A stretch of DNA of 64,000 nt, from contig NZ_JALKII010000007.1 of the NCBI RefSeq assembly GCF_023051175.1, positions 1 through 64,000 of the forward strand, written 5' to 3'. The position numbers and the translations under genes are program-made. This document shows positions 1 to 11,649 of the stretch, piece by piece; the first letter of the stretch is position 1; the number at the start of each line of letters is the position of its first letter. The DNA is from Alcanivorax quisquiliarum (lineage in GTDB: Bacteria; Pseudomonadota; Gammaproteobacteria; Pseudomonadales; Alcanivoracaceae). Below the pieces are notes generated by a model. It did no database searches. It saw only the letters and a program-made list of their open reading frames with translations, and was not told where the DNA came from.

Positions 1-325
1 TTGAAATTCTGGTCGTGGCTTTGTGACATGGCGAGTCATCCCTGGCTCTGGTGAAGCTCCTGTTGAGAGGGATGATGCGTGAGGGGGCGAGAGCTGTCTG
101 TCAGCGAAAACGAGCAACTTGTGTAAGAGGATGACGATGCTGATTGTCAGTGAAAGGCGCTACCAGCGGGCACGCCACCTGGTTTACGGCGTAGTGCTTG
201 CACGCCGGCCTTGGGCGAGACAGCCGCAGTATATTGGCCTGGTCCATATGCACGTTATGAACCAGCCCTGAATGACGGATGAAAGCGCGACGGTCAAAAT
301 CCAGACGATATAGCGAGCGCGGCCC
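1..325. other. Left edge, no supported gene
   Basis: Frame 1 on the plus strand is open from the window edge to a stop at 52-54, so the last codons of an unseen gene could lie here, but 17 codons are too few to judge. A 46-codon plus-strand frame (ATG 131 to stop 269-271) has a GAGG just before it, but its product resembles nothing I recognise. I see no RNA gene or clear terminator. Confidence 0.3.
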
Positions 326-703
326 TCAGTTCAGCACTCGGTAACCCCGCCCGCGCAAACAGTTTCTCAGCACTTGCCCTTTTTCCTGTTCAGCACTGCC
401 GGCGCGGCTGGCGCCGCCAACCACGGCTCCACCGCCTGCCATGCGCCCAGCGGTGCTGCTGTTGCCAAAGATTGCGCCCAATGCACCGCCGATGACCGCG
501 CCACCTACAGCGCCACCTGCCGCATCACGGCCGGTGGAAACCTGATCGGCAATAGCTTCGCATTCCGCAAGATCCTGTTGATAGGCAGCTTGATCAATGC
601 CCTTGTCATCGACGACGACACGTTTGGTCGAAGCACAACCGCTGACCAGCAGGAGCGCACCGAACAGCAAGGCGAGCGGCGGCGTAATCTGGCGTGCTGG
701 CAT
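326..703 (-). CDS. Glycine-zipper outer-membrane lipoprotein
   Basis: A 125-residue precursor. It starts with a basic residue and a hydrophobic stretch that ends in the lipobox LVSGC, so Cys23 should be lipidated by the Lgt/LspA/Lnt pathway. Two GxxxG-type blocks rich in Gly, Ala and Val (about residues 62-100) form a glycine-zipper segment of the kind that inserts in, or packs against, membranes. The mature protein has two more Cys (about residues 48 and 115) that could form a disulfide. Proteins of this type are related to the SlyB/OsmB/YmgG group. It stands alone, minus strand, with no operon partner. The exact role is unknown; membrane-stress function is an inference from the family. Confidence 0.75.
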   Translation of the reverse strand: MPARQITPPLALLFGALLLVSGCASTKRVVVDDKGIDQAAYQQDLAECEAIADQVSTGRDAAGGAVGGAVIGGALGAIFGNSSTAGRMAGGGAVVGGASRAGSAEQEKGQVLRNCLRGRGYRVLN

Positions 704-1008
704 GACGGGCCTCCCGATTCAGCATTTGTCTGTTTTATGACCGGTGTTGTTGCGCGGGGTTCGGTGCGCCAGAAGCCTTTTACATTTGCGATGTGGCCAC
801 GAAAAGCCGCATGAGCGCCATTCGCGGGGGGGAGCCTTCAATATCTGCCCGCAGCAGCTGTGATCAATGCCGGGGCTGCCCGGTCCGGCTTCAAGGGAGT
901 GGGCGGAGGCAGTTAACAAGTCGCGTGCGCAGCAAATCGGCATTGAGCCACTGCAATACACGAAGAATGCGCTGATGACGGGGATGGCTGGGCGAGGTGG
1001 GCACGGGT
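704..1008. other. Intergenic, nothing recognised
   Basis: About 300 bases between two minus-strand genes. It must hold the promoter of the lipoprotein gene. No convincing terminator, RNA or protein was found; the overlapping frames on both strands look like chance openings in GC-rich DNA. Confidence 0.3.
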
Positions 1009-1251
1009 TTACAGCGTGGCTGTTGCCAGCCAGCTCCGGTGCCGTTTGCCCAGTTGGCGAATAAAGGCCAGTTCTGCCTCGGTGGGGGTGGCGAGCAGGC
1101 CGGCAAAGTCCCAATTGCGTTCATAGATGGCCAGCGCCTCCTCTTCTGACAAGGCGCGGGGAGGCCGGCCTTGCCAGATGAGGGCCTGCAGGAGAGGTTT
1201 GTCGTCGGTGGTGACAAGCCTCTCACATGGGGGGAGGTGTGCGTGTGCCAT
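1009..1251 (-). CDS. Hypothetical protein, 80 aa
   Basis: A short acidic-to-neutral protein of 80 residues with no signal peptide or membrane segment. Its middle has a helix-rich, Glu/Ala-rich stretch (LSEEEALAIYERNW) and the C-terminus is basic (RQLGKRHRSW). I do not recognise the family. It lies 74 bp downstream of nadC on the same strand, so it could be cotranscribed with it. The minus-strand frame that overlaps it (891-1226) is a competing reading and cannot be excluded from sequence alone. Confidence 0.5.
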   Translation of the reverse strand: MAHAHLPPCERLVTTDDKPLLQALIWQGRPPRALSEEEALAIYERNWDFAGLLATPTEAELAFIRQLGKRHRSWLATATL

Positions 1252-1325
1252 GGCTAAATATTAGCCGCCTGTCCTGGGGAGGGCAATTGTGCGAAAAAGC
1301 GACAGGCGTCACCTCTGTGCTTGCT

Positions 1326-2195
1326 TCAGCCAACGACCCGCATGGATAAATCTATCGCCTGGATATGCTTGGTCAGGCTGCCGATGGAGATGTAATCCAC
1401 CCCGGTTTCGGCCACGGCGACGAGGGTATCGTCGTTGATGCCACCGGAGGCTTCGATTTTCACCTTGCCGCCGACGCGCCGCACGGCTTCGCGGGTGTCT
1501 TCCAGACTGAAGTTATCCAGCATGATCACATCGCAGCCGCTGGCGACAGCCTGTTCCAGCTCTTCGAAGGTTTCCACTTCCACTTCTACCCAGCGCTGCG
1601 GGTACAAGGTGCGCGCCTGGGCGACGGCAGCGGCGATCGAGCCGTGGGTGGCGATGTGGTTTTCCTTCAGCAGGAAGGCATCGTACAGGCCGATGCGGTG
1701 GTTGCCGCAGCCGCCGCACAGCACGGCGTATTTTTGTGCGGTGCGCAGGCCCGGCAGGGTTTTGCGGGTGTCGAGCAGCGTCACACCGGTGCCGGCTACC
1801 AGGTCAGCGTAGCGGCGGGCGCTGGTGGCCACGGCAGAAAGCGTTTGCAGAAAGTTGAGAGCCGTGCGCTCGCCGGTGAGCAGGGTGCGCGTGCGGCCTT
1901 GTAGTTTCACTAACGTCTCGCCCGCTCGGACGCGCTCGCCGTCCTGGTGCTGCCAATCAAGGCTGGCGGGGCCGCCGAGTTGCGCAAACACTTCATCTAC
2001 CCATGGCTGCCCACACAGCACCATGTCTTCCCGCGTGATGATCTGTGCGCTGGATTCTGCCTCACCGGGGATCAGCTCGGCGGTGATGTCGCCGCTGCCG
2101 ATATCTTCTTGCAGGGCGGCTTCTACCTGGCGGGGCAGATCAGCGCGGGCCCATTCTGGCAGGGTGGGGGGCGTGAGGTTTGCAGTTTTGGTCAT
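1326..2195 (-). CDS. nadC: Nicotinate-nucleotide pyrophosphorylase (carboxylating)
   Basis: Quinolinate phosphoribosyltransferase of de novo NAD synthesis: quinolinate plus PRPP gives nicotinate mononucleotide, pyrophosphate and CO2. The 289-residue length is usual. Visible signatures are the N-terminal sandwich domain with LQEDIGSGDIT, the RKTLPGLR substrate loop, the KENHI motif, and the C-terminal phosphate-binding part with EASGGIN and DYISIGSLTK. The pathway partner nadA is also in this window (about 58 kb), on the other strand. Divergent from the DUF1631 gene, with a 291 bp shared upstream region. The same neighbourhood (nadC, DUF1631, ampD, ampE) is found in Pseudomonas. Confidence 0.97.
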   Translation of the reverse strand: MTKTANLTPPTLPEWARADLPRQVEAALQEDIGSGDITAELIPGEAESSAQIITREDMVLCGQPWVDEVFAQLGGPASLDWQHQDGERVRAGETLVKLQGRTRTLLTGERTALNFLQTLSAVATSARRYADLVAGTGVTLLDTRKTLPGLRTAQKYAVLCGGCGNHRIGLYDAFLLKENHIATHGSIAAAVAQARTLYPQRWVEVEVETFEELEQAVASGCDVIMLDNFSLEDTREAVRRVGGKVKIEASGGINDDTLVAVAETGVDYISIGSLTKHIQAIDLSMRVVG

Positions 2196-2486
2196 GGTGC
2201 TGGCTCGGTCAGTAAAACAGAGGGGCGCAAGGGTAGCACGATGCGCCAGCGGAGCGCAGATGCTCGCCGGATCTGGCTGTAACAGGTTGTTTTCTATGCG
2301 AAGTTGTCTGTGGCTGGTGTGGCCGGGCTACCGTCCGTCGCGTATCTACGACTTTAGGCTGGTCTGCTAACCTGTTCATAATTCATTTAGATGAGTTCGT
2401 GCTAGGGTTCTGGTTATCCCGGAGATGCTTGTACCGGCGCTGCGGGGCGGGGGTAATCCTGCCCGCGTAAGCCACTGGAGCTTGAG

Positions 2487-4805
2487 ATGAAGAAGGTCGC
2501 CCGGCTGGAATCTGTCAGGAAGGGCACACCGGATGCCACCCCTGTTGCGCTGCCACGCCCGCTAGAGAAGGTGCAGCAGCGTACTACGGAGCTGCTTGCA
2601 CGCCTGCTGGCGGGGATGCTGGATGGCGCTGATGATCGGCTGTTCGATCTGGCGGAATCCGCAGCGGAAGGCGAGCGCGACCGCTATTTTGATGCAATGC
2701 GCGAGCTGCGCGTCAAACGGGCCGGGCTGGAGACGGGCTTTCGGCAGGCGCTTCACAACAGTTTCCGGGCCTTGGCGGTGGATCATTCCGGCGGTGTGCT
2801 GGGCAATCACGATATCGACATCGACAGCCTGGCGCTGGTCAACGAAGACGAGGTGGAAACCGGCGTCGCCATCGACAACATGGCCCGCAAGGCGCGGGGT
2901 GGCTGTGACGAGCAGCTGCGCATCTTCAATCATCGGCTGGAATATCTTTTCGAAGGCCGCCACGAATTTGGCGAGCGGCGCAACCCGCTGGAGCCGCGTC
3001 AGGTGGCGGAGTGCTTCCGCCTGTGTGTGGACAAGCTTGATCTGGATATCCGCAGCGCTCTCATTGTGCTCAAGCTGTTCGAGCGCATGGTGCTGGCGGA
3101 GATCGGTTTGGTTGTCAGCGAGGCCAACCAATGCCTGATTGATGCAGGCATTCTACCGGAGATCAAGGCGCCGCCGATCCGCCCGGTGCGCGGCCCGGCC
3201 GGGCGTGCCTACGCGCCTGCGGCCGCTCACGGCCCGGCGGGGCCGGCCACGGAAGGCGAAGCTGCCACCGAGCAGAATCAGATGTTCGGGCTGTTGCAGG
3301 AGCTGTTGTCCACGTTACGGCCCACGGGTGGTGCGCCGCATTTTGCCGCCTCGGCCGAGGCTGGGCATTCGGCAGCGGCCATGCCCCCGGTCATTCCTGC
3401 CAGCCTCCAGGGCCCCGGCAATATTGCCGTGATGCACAACAACGTGCCGGTGGTAAACGGTGTGCCGCTGGCGCCGGGCACCCAGGTTGCGCCGGTGGAT
3501 TCCACCGATCTGGTGCATTTGCTCAACCGGCTGCAACGGCTTGAATCGTCGCTGGAGGCGCGCGAGCAGGCTGCAGTGCCCGAAGAGATCGACGTGCGGG
3601 CCGAGCTGGCCAGCCTGCTGGAAACCGAGCACGGCAGCGATAGTGTGCACGCGCTTGAGCAGGCTGATGATGATGTGATCAACCTGGTTTCGATGCTGTT
3701 CGATTTCATTCTTGATGACCAGGGGCTGGCCACCGAAATCAAGGCGCTGATCGGACGGTTGCAGATCCCGCTATTGAAAGTGGCGATCAGCGACAAGGGC
3801 TTTTTCAGCAACGACGAACACCCGGCCCGCCAGTTGCTGAATCTGCTGGCGCGTGCCGGCGCCCAGTGGAGCCCGGTGCAGGGCACGGATGACGAGCTGT
3901 ATCTCTCCATCGAGGAAGCCGTGTTCCGCATCCTCAATGACTACGATGATGATGCCGCCCTGTTCGGCGAGTTGTTGCGCGAGTTTGGTGATTTCTTCCA
4001 ACGGCAGGTGCAGCACACGGAGCGTGTCGAGGCGCGCATTCGTGAGGTGGAAGAGGGCCGTGCGCGTGCCGAGGCGGCGCGTGCTGCGGTGGCTGCCGTG
4101 CTGGATCAGCGGCTGGCCGGGCGCGCCTTGCCGGGGCTGGCGGTGCGCCTGCTGAGGCAGGGCTGGCAACAGGTGCTGTATCTCACTTGCCTGCGTGAAG
4201 GTGAAGCGGGCGAGGCGTGGGCACGGGATGTGCGGGTAGTGGATGCCGTGATCTGGAGTGTGTTGCCGCACCGTGAGCACGAGGAGCTGAAAAAGCTTGA
4301 AACGCTGAGCCCGAAACTGCTGAACAGCCTGCGCCAGGGCCTGGAGCGGATCAGCTTTGATGCGCTGGAAATGCGCGAGATGCTGGCCGGTTTGCAGGCC
4401 CTGCACCAGCAATTGCTGCAAGGGCTGGATACCGCCCGTGAGGTGGTTGCACCGGAGCCGGCGCCGGCAGAGGCACCCGCCGTTGCCGTGGCCGAGGCGG
4501 AGCTGCTGCCGGAAGATCATCCCCAGGTGCGGGCGCTGCGGGGCATGCGCACTGGCCAATGGGTGGAGTTTACCGAAGATGGCCAGGCGCAGCGCTGCCG
4601 GTTGGCGGCCAATCTGCGCCATGGCAGCAAGCTGGTGTTTATCAATCGACGCGGCATCAAGGTGTGCGAGCACAGCGCCATGACGCTCGCTGTCGCGTTG
4701 CAGCAAGGGAGCGCCAAGCTCGTCGAGGATGGGGCGTTGTTCGATCGGGCGCTGGAGGCTGTGATCGGCGACTTGCGCAAACGGCAGGGCGCCAGCCAGC
4801 GCTGA
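2487..4805 (+). CDS. DUF1631 family protein
   Basis: A 772-residue cytoplasmic protein matching the DUF1631 family known from Pseudomonas in the same place, between nadC and ampD. No signal peptide or membrane segment. The N-terminal 200 residues are helix-rich. A Pro/Ala-rich linker follows at about residues 230-330, then long helical stretches including a probable coiled coil near residues 510-540 (ERVEARIREVEEGRARAEAAR). The last 100 residues, after another Pro/Ala linker, form a small beta-rich domain (LRGMRTGQWVEF...QRCRLAANLRHGSKLVFINRRG) that resembles a PilZ-like beta-barrel, although its diagnostic RxxxR and NxSxxG are not convincing. Function is unknown. A link to c-di-GMP would be a guess. 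Confidence 0.85.
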   Translation: MKKVARLESVRKGTPDATPVALPRPLEKVQQRTTELLARLLAGMLDGADDRLFDLAESAAEGERDRYFDAMRELRVKRAGLETGFRQALHNSFRALAVDHSGGVLGNHDIDIDSLALVNEDEVETGVAIDNMARKARGGCDEQLRIFNHRLEYLFEGRHEFGERRNPLEPRQVAECFRLCVDKLDLDIRSALIVLKLFERMVLAEIGLVVSEANQCLIDAGILPEIKAPPIRPVRGPAGRAYAPAAAHGPAGPATEGEAATEQNQMFGLLQELLSTLRPTGGAPHFAASAEAGHSAAAMPPVIPASLQGPGNIAVMHNNVPVVNGVPLAPGTQVAPVDSTDLVHLLNRLQRLESSLEAREQAAVPEEIDVRAELASLLETEHGSDSVHALEQADDDVINLVSMLFDFILDDQGLATEIKALIGRLQIPLLKVAISDKGFFSNDEHPARQLLNLLARAGAQWSPVQGTDDELYLSIEEAVFRILNDYDDDAALFGELLREFGDFFQRQVQHTERVEARIREVEEGRARAEAARAAVAAVLDQRLAGRALPGLAVRLLRQGWQQVLYLTCLREGEAGEAWARDVRVVDAVIWSVLPHREHEELKKLETLSPKLLNSLRQGLERISFDALEMREMLAGLQALHQQLLQGLDTAREVVAPEPAPAEAPAVAVAEAELLPEDHPQVRALRGMRTGQWVEFTEDGQAQRCRLAANLRHGSKLVFINRRGIKVCEHSAMTLAVALQQGSAKLVEDGALFDRALEAVIGDLRKRQGASQR

Positions 4806-4859
4806 GGCGCTTATGGCGCTTCTGGGCTGTGCTTTTAATCAGGCCCATACTCACTATCC

Positions 4860-4965
4860 GCGCTCTTGATGGTTGCTCCCGATAGGTGTTTGATGGGGGC
4901 TCTCGTTGGGCGCTCTTGACAGGCATTCTCGATAGGTGCTCTCCACTGGCGCTCCTTTGTCGTGT
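4860..4965. repeat. Degenerate ~13-bp minisatellite
   Basis: About eight imperfect units of 11-14 bp between the DUF1631 gene and ampD, with a core like GCTCTCGATAGG: GCGCTCTTGATGG, TTGCTCCCGATAGG, TGTTTGATGGG, GGCTCTCGTTGG, GCGCTCTTGACAGG, CATTCTCGATAGG, TGCTCTCCACTGG. Looks like a diverged tandem array. It ends about 65 bp before the chosen ampD start. Confidence 0.6.
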
Positions 4966-5031
4966 ATTGTCGACCGTGTTTCAGTTTGCGCGGGGCGTGC
5001 CCCGTGCGGGCCCAACCCTTCTGGATATGGC

Positions 5032-5598
5032 GTGCTCACACTGACAGATCATTGGCTGGATCAGGCCATCCATATACCTTCTCCGAATGCTGGCGAGCGG
5101 CCGGTTCCACAGGATATCTCGCTGATTGTCGTGCATAACATCAGCCTGCCGCCTGGCGAATTTGGCGGCCCTCATATAGATGATCTGTTCACCAATCGGT
5201 TGAAGGCCGAGGCGCATCCTTATTTCGCCAGTATTGTCAGCCTGCAAGTGTCGGCGCATTTTCTGATACGGCGCGATGGCGCGGTGCGGCAGTATGTGGC
5301 CTGCGACAGGCGCGCCTGGCACGCTGGGCGCTCTGTCTGGCGCGAGCGTGCGAACTGTAACGATTTTTCTATCGGCATCGAGCTCGAAGGCACGGATGAT
5401 ACGCCCTACACCAACGCGCAGTACGACCGGCTGGCGGCGCTGGTGGTGACTTTGCGAAAGGCGTATCCCGGCATCGGTGCAGATGCGATAGTCGGGCATA
5501 GCGATATTGCACCGGGCCGCAAGACTGATCCGGGCCCGGCATTTGACTGGCAGCGGCTGCAACGGATGCTGGCCGCGGAGGAGGGGCGAGAATCATGA
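5032..5598 (+). CDS. ampD: 1,6-anhydro-N-acetylmuramyl-L-alanine amidase AmpD
   Basis: Cytoplasmic zinc amidase of peptidoglycan recycling. It removes the stem peptide from 1,6-anhydroMurNAc-peptides and so keeps AmpR/beta-lactamase signalling low. I chose GTG 5032 (188 residues, the usual AmpD length); the upstream ATG 4936 would add 32 residues encoded partly by repeat DNA. Zinc ligands are visible: His35 in VVHNIS, and the later His and Asp in GHSDIAPGRKTDPG. FSIGIELEG carries the conserved Glu. No signal peptide, as expected for the cytoplasmic enzyme rather than a periplasmic paralogue. It overlaps ampE by four bases (ATGA). An AmpG-type permease gene lies at 19.2-20.6 kb. Confidence 0.93.
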   Translation: MLTLTDHWLDQAIHIPSPNAGERPVPQDISLIVVHNISLPPGEFGGPHIDDLFTNRLKAEAHPYFASIVSLQVSAHFLIRRDGAVRQYVACDRRAWHAGRSVWRERANCNDFSIGIELEGTDDTPYTNAQYDRLAALVVTLRKAYPGIGADAIVGHSDIAPGRKTDPGPAFDWQRLQRMLAAEEGRES

Positions 5599-6443
5599 AA
5601 TTCCTGATCCTGCTATTGGTGCTGGTATTACGGCGCCTGGAATTCACCTGGCCGGCGTGGCTGGTGGAGCGCCACCGCGTTGGCATGGTGCTGGAGCGCT
5701 GGCGCGCGCGCGTAGCCCCGGTGGGGCTGGCCGGCGTGCCGCGCTGGCTGTTGCTGGTGGCGCTGCCAGTGCTGATCGTGGCGCTGCTGCTTGCGCTGTT
5801 ACACAGCATCTTGTGGGGGTTGCCGGGATTCGTTGCCGGCACGCTGCTGCTGCTATGGCTGCTCGGTGGGGAGAGCGAATTCCGCCAGGTGGACGATCTG
5901 CTGGTGCGTAGCCGCATGAATGATCCGCAGCGGCTGGCGGAAGGGGCCGAGGCCCATTTTGGCATGGCCGGTAGCCCGCTGGATGAAGGTTACTTCACTG
6001 CGCTGTCGCGTCGCATTCTGCAACAGGACGCGCGCCATTTGTTTGCCACGATATTCTGGTTGCTGACGCTGGGCTATTGGGCGGCGCTGCTGTATCAACT
6101 CAATCTGGCGCTGCTGCGTAATGACGACGAAGATCGCCAGGGGCCGGCGTGGACGATGCACACCGCATTGTTCTGGATGCCAGCCCGGTTGCTGGTGCTT
6201 TGCCTGGCGCTGGCCGGGCACTTCGGGCGGGTGGCAGAGGCGGTGAAAGAGCGTATCTGGCAACTGGACAACAGCGAGGCGTTGTTGAACGACGCCGCCG
6301 CGGCCGCCCTGGATATGCCAACGCCGCCGATAATCACCGCCGAGCAGGGCGTTGCGCACCTGGAGGCATTGCAAAGCCTGTTGCTTCGGTGTCTGGCGAT
6401 ATGGCTGATTCTGGGCGGCTTGTGGACAGTGCTGACCGGTTAG
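5595..6443 (+). CDS. ampE: AmpE, inner-membrane regulatory signalling modulator
   Basis: A 282-residue integral membrane protein encoded directly after ampD with an ATGA overlap, the classic ampDE operon. Hydrophobic segments are visible near residues 1-15, 50-90, 155-175, 200-220 and 262-282, with a cytoplasmic loop between them that contains RQVDDLLVRSRMND and EAHFGMAGSPLDEGYF. AmpE shares a fold with CobD-type proteins; it has been proposed to sense envelope or beta-lactam stress, but its biochemical role is not established. The C-terminus is short and hydrophobic, ending about 360 bp before aceE. Confidence 0.88.
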   Translation: MKFLILLLVLVLRRLEFTWPAWLVERHRVGMVLERWRARVAPVGLAGVPRWLLLVALPVLIVALLLALLHSILWGLPGFVAGTLLLLWLLGGESEFRQVDDLLVRSRMNDPQRLAEGAEAHFGMAGSPLDEGYFTALSRRILQQDARHLFATIFWLLTLGYWAALLYQLNLALLRNDDEDRQGPAWTMHTALFWMPARLLVLCLALAGHFGRVAEAVKERIWQLDNSEALLNDAAAAALDMPTPPIITAEQGVAHLEALQSLLLRCLAIWLILGGLWTVLTG

Positions 6444-6807
6444 CCGCCAGAGCAGCTCCCCTGAGCGTGCTATATAACAGTGACAGCGTAGTGCAGGCGG
6501 GCGTGGTGATGCGCTCTCTATACAGAGCACTCTTTAAGCAAAACGGTATCCCTGCAAAGCGCCGCCACGACAAAACGTGATGCCAGCGGGTGTCGCGGGG
6601 CGTGTTTTTATTGTCGGTAGCTGATTGATTTGAAACAGCTTTCGCTGCTTGTTGCGTTGACCCGCGAGTCACACTCCGTCAGGATAGAGGGCAAGGCGCG
6701 CCCACCCTGCGTGCCGATCCTGAATTCGCCGATGGCCGGGTGACCCCCGGCTATATCGCCAGTCCATGCCCGGTCAACCCGGGTAACGTGAGAGGGACGC
6801 ACTGCCG
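6444..6807 (+). promoter_or_regulatory. aceE upstream region with a 20-bp near-palindrome
   Basis: No gene in these 364 bases. At 6511-6530 lies a near-perfect inverted repeat centred on CTATAC, with arms GCGCTCT and AGAGCAC (16 of 20 positions symmetric). It overlaps or flanks TATA-like sequences (TATATAAC at 6469-6476) that could be -10 boxes. A regulator of the pyruvate dehydrogenase operon binding here is an inference; I see no PdhR-type box. A purine-rich AGAGGG 11 bases before the aceE ATG is the likely ribosome binding site. Confidence 0.4.
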
Positions 6808-9507
<2,700 letters not shown>

Positions 9508-9536
9508 ACGGCAACTTCCAAAAGAAGGAGTGGCGC

Positions 9537-11276
9537 GTGAGCGTTGAAATCATCAAGGTGCCCGACACAGGAAGCAGCGATCCTGTTGATGTGATCGAGG
9601 TGCCGGTAAAGATCGGCGATCAGATTGATCCCGAAGACACTATTGTGGTGCTGGAATCCGACAAGGCGACAGTAGAGGTGCCGGCGCCGCTGGGCGGTAA
9701 GGTGCTCAAGATGCTGGTGAAAGCCGGTGATCGTGTGCAGGAAGGCGATCCGTTGCTGGAAGTGGATACCGGCGCAGCCGAAACGGAAAGTAGCACTGCT
9801 GTGGCCGCTGAGGCTGATGAAGCATCGAAGCAGGGCAGCTCGCCGGATGAGAAAGCCCAGGATGAAGAAGCACAGAAAAATGCATCCGCAGAGCAGGATG
9901 AAGCCCCGGCTGCTTCAGCACGGCAGCCGGCAGCGCCTGCCAAAGTGAAGGTGGTTCCTGTGCCTGATCTGGGCGATATCGAAGGTGCCGAACTGATCGA
10001 GCTGCATATCAATGTGGGCGACCGTATTGAGCAGGAGCAGATTATCGGCGTGCTGGAATCCGACAAGGCATCGCTGGAAATTCCGTCGCCGGAAACAGGC
10101 GTGGTAAAAGCGATTATCGCCAAAGTGGGTGACAAGCTCAGCAGCGGCGACGCCTTGCTGGAGCTTGAAACCAGCGGCGCAGATGCCGAGGCACAGCCGC
10201 CGGCTGCATCAGTGGCAAAAGCTGAAAAAGATCATGCGGAAGAGCAATCTTCTGCGGATAAAAAGCAGCGCACGGAGGCGCAGGTTCCGGCGCAGGTTTC
10301 GGCTCAGGTTTCGGGAGAGGGTGCGCCCACTGGCACAGCGTCGTCACACGCGGACAGCGGCCGGCAGCCCTCCTCGGCCAAAGTCTATGCCGGGCCGGCG
10401 GTGCGCAAGCTGGCCCGCAAGCTCGGGGTTGATCTGGCGCAGGTCAAAGGCTCTGGCGATAAAGGCCGGATCATAAAAGACGACGTGCATGAACACGTCA
10501 AAGGGTTGCTGACCCAGCGGCCCGCCGCGTCTGGCGGTGGTTTCGATCTTGATCTGCCAGAAGTGGACTTCAGCAAATTCGGCGAAACCGAACGTATCGA
10601 ATTGAACAAACTGCGCCGGGTGGCCGGCAGCAACCTCCATCGCGCCTGGCTGACGATCCCCCACGTCACGCAGTTTGACGAGGCGGATATCACTACGCTG
10701 GAAGCGTTCCGCCAGAGTGAAAACCAGCGGCTGCAAAAATCAGGCGTGAAACTGACCATGCTGGCGTTTCTGGTAAAAGCCTGTGCCGTGGCGTTACGGG
10801 AATTCCCGCACTTCAACAGTTCACTGGAAAAAAGTGGCGAAGCACTGATCCAGAAACACTACATCAATATTGGTGTGGCGGTGGATACCCCAAATGGCCT
10901 GGTGGTGCCGGTGGTGCGGGATGCGGATCGCAAAGGCGTGGTGGATATTGCCCGCGAGGTGGGCGAGCTGGCGGAAAAAGCCCGCAACCGCAAACTGTCG
11001 CCGGCGGAAATGCAGGGCGGGACTTTTAGTGTGTCGTCGTTGGGCGGCATCGGCGGCACCGCCTTTACGCCAATCGTGAACTGGCCGGAGGTGGCTATTC
11101 TGGGCGTCAGCCGTACACAGAAAAAGCCGGTCTGGAACGGCGAAGGCTTCGAGCCTCGTGACATGCTGCCGTTATCCTTGTCTTACGATCACCGCGTTAT
11201 CGACGGTGCCGATGCAGCACGCTTTACCACTTTCCTTGCTGCGGTACTGGCGGATATGCGCAGAGCGCTGCTCTAG
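9537..11276 (+). CDS. aceF: Pyruvate dehydrogenase E2, dihydrolipoamide acetyltransferase
   Basis: Core of the pyruvate dehydrogenase complex, transferring acetyl from lipoyl-lysine to CoA. The 579 residues contain two lipoyl domains, with lipoylation lysines Lys43 (LESDKATVEVP) and Lys177 (LESDKASLEIP). Ala/Glu/Gln-rich flexible linkers follow each. A peripheral-subunit-binding domain lies near residues 281-325 (AGPAVRKLARKLGVDLAQVKGSG), and the catalytic domain ends with SYDHRVIDGADAARF, the active-site His. E. coli has three lipoyl domains; two is common in pseudomonads. Start is GTG 9537, six bases after a strong AAGGAG. A hairpin and a terminator follow at once. Confidence 0.97.
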   Translation: MSVEIIKVPDTGSSDPVDVIEVPVKIGDQIDPEDTIVVLESDKATVEVPAPLGGKVLKMLVKAGDRVQEGDPLLEVDTGAAETESSTAVAAEADEASKQGSSPDEKAQDEEAQKNASAEQDEAPAASARQPAAPAKVKVVPVPDLGDIEGAELIELHINVGDRIEQEQIIGVLESDKASLEIPSPETGVVKAIIAKVGDKLSSGDALLELETSGADAEAQPPAASVAKAEKDHAEEQSSADKKQRTEAQVPAQVSAQVSGEGAPTGTASSHADSGRQPSSAKVYAGPAVRKLARKLGVDLAQVKGSGDKGRIIKDDVHEHVKGLLTQRPAASGGGFDLDLPEVDFSKFGETERIELNKLRRVAGSNLHRAWLTIPHVTQFDEADITTLEAFRQSENQRLQKSGVKLTMLAFLVKACAVALREFPHFNSSLEKSGEALIQKHYINIGVAVDTPNGLVVPVVRDADRKGVVDIAREVGELAEKARNRKLSPAEMQGGTFSVSSLGGIGGTAFTPIVNWPEVAILGVSRTQKKPVWNGEGFEPRDMLPLSLSYDHRVIDGADAARFTTFLAAVLADMRRALL

Positions 11277-11336
11277 GTGTGCCCAGCTACGTTAGCTACT
11301 TGAGCGACCTCAGCTATTGCACCAGCTGAACGCAGG

Positions 11337-11358
11337 TGCCCCGGAGCAATCCGGGGCA
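11337..11358 (+). other. GNRA-loop hairpin in aceEF 3' region
   Basis: A perfect 9-bp stem (TGCCCCGGA / TCCGGGGCA) closed by the tetraloop GCAA, 60 bases after the aceF stop and 32 bases before the T-tract terminator. It has no T run, so it is more likely an mRNA 3'-end stabiliser or a REP-like element than a terminator. A hairpin with the same GCAA loop sits at the same place after groEL. Confidence 0.6.
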
Positions 11359-11389
11359 CTCGCAGCGCCAGGTTCCCTTCACGTTCGTC

Positions 11390-11415
11390 ATCCCGGCTTT
11401 AGGCCGGGATTTTTC
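11390..11415 (+). terminator. Rho-independent terminator of aceEF
   Basis: Perfect 8-bp stem ATCCCGGC / GCCGGGAT with loop TTTAG, directly followed by TTTT. Orientation and position fit termination of the aceE-aceF transcript. Confidence 0.85.
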
Positions 11416-11440
11416 CTGCATGTATCGTAAACGCTGATAC

Positions 11441-11480
11441 TGGCTTGGCTTGGCTTGGCTTGGCTTGGCTTGGCTTGGCT
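11441..11480. repeat. Pentanucleotide tandem repeat (TGGCT)8
   Basis: Eight perfect copies of TGGCT, followed by a ninth imperfect unit (TGGCG). Lies between the convergent genes aceF and the Spy-like gene, beyond the aceEF terminator. Perfect repetition suggests recent slippage. Confidence 0.95.
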
Positions 11481-11487
11481 TGGCGGG

Positions 11488-11606
11488 GCTTCTCTACTGC
11501 GGATGCACCTTTACCGATAGTACATCTCTACCGCCGGTGTATTTTTACTACTGGCTATCTCTACCGCCAGTCTGTCTCTACCGCCGGTCTATCTCTACCG
11601 ATAATG
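11488..11606. repeat. Degenerate 16-17-bp minisatellite
   Basis: About seven imperfect units with a core like TATCTCTACCGCCGGTC (for example TATCTCTACCGCCAGTC, TGTCTCTACCGCCGGTC, TATCTCTACCGATAATG). The TCTACCGC core is shared with the array at 30850-30960, which has similar unit length, so the two loci probably belong to one repeat family. Confidence 0.7.
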
Positions 11607-11649
11607 CCTGAAGCTGCGGCTCAAGCCAGCTACGACGAGCGCTGGCAGC

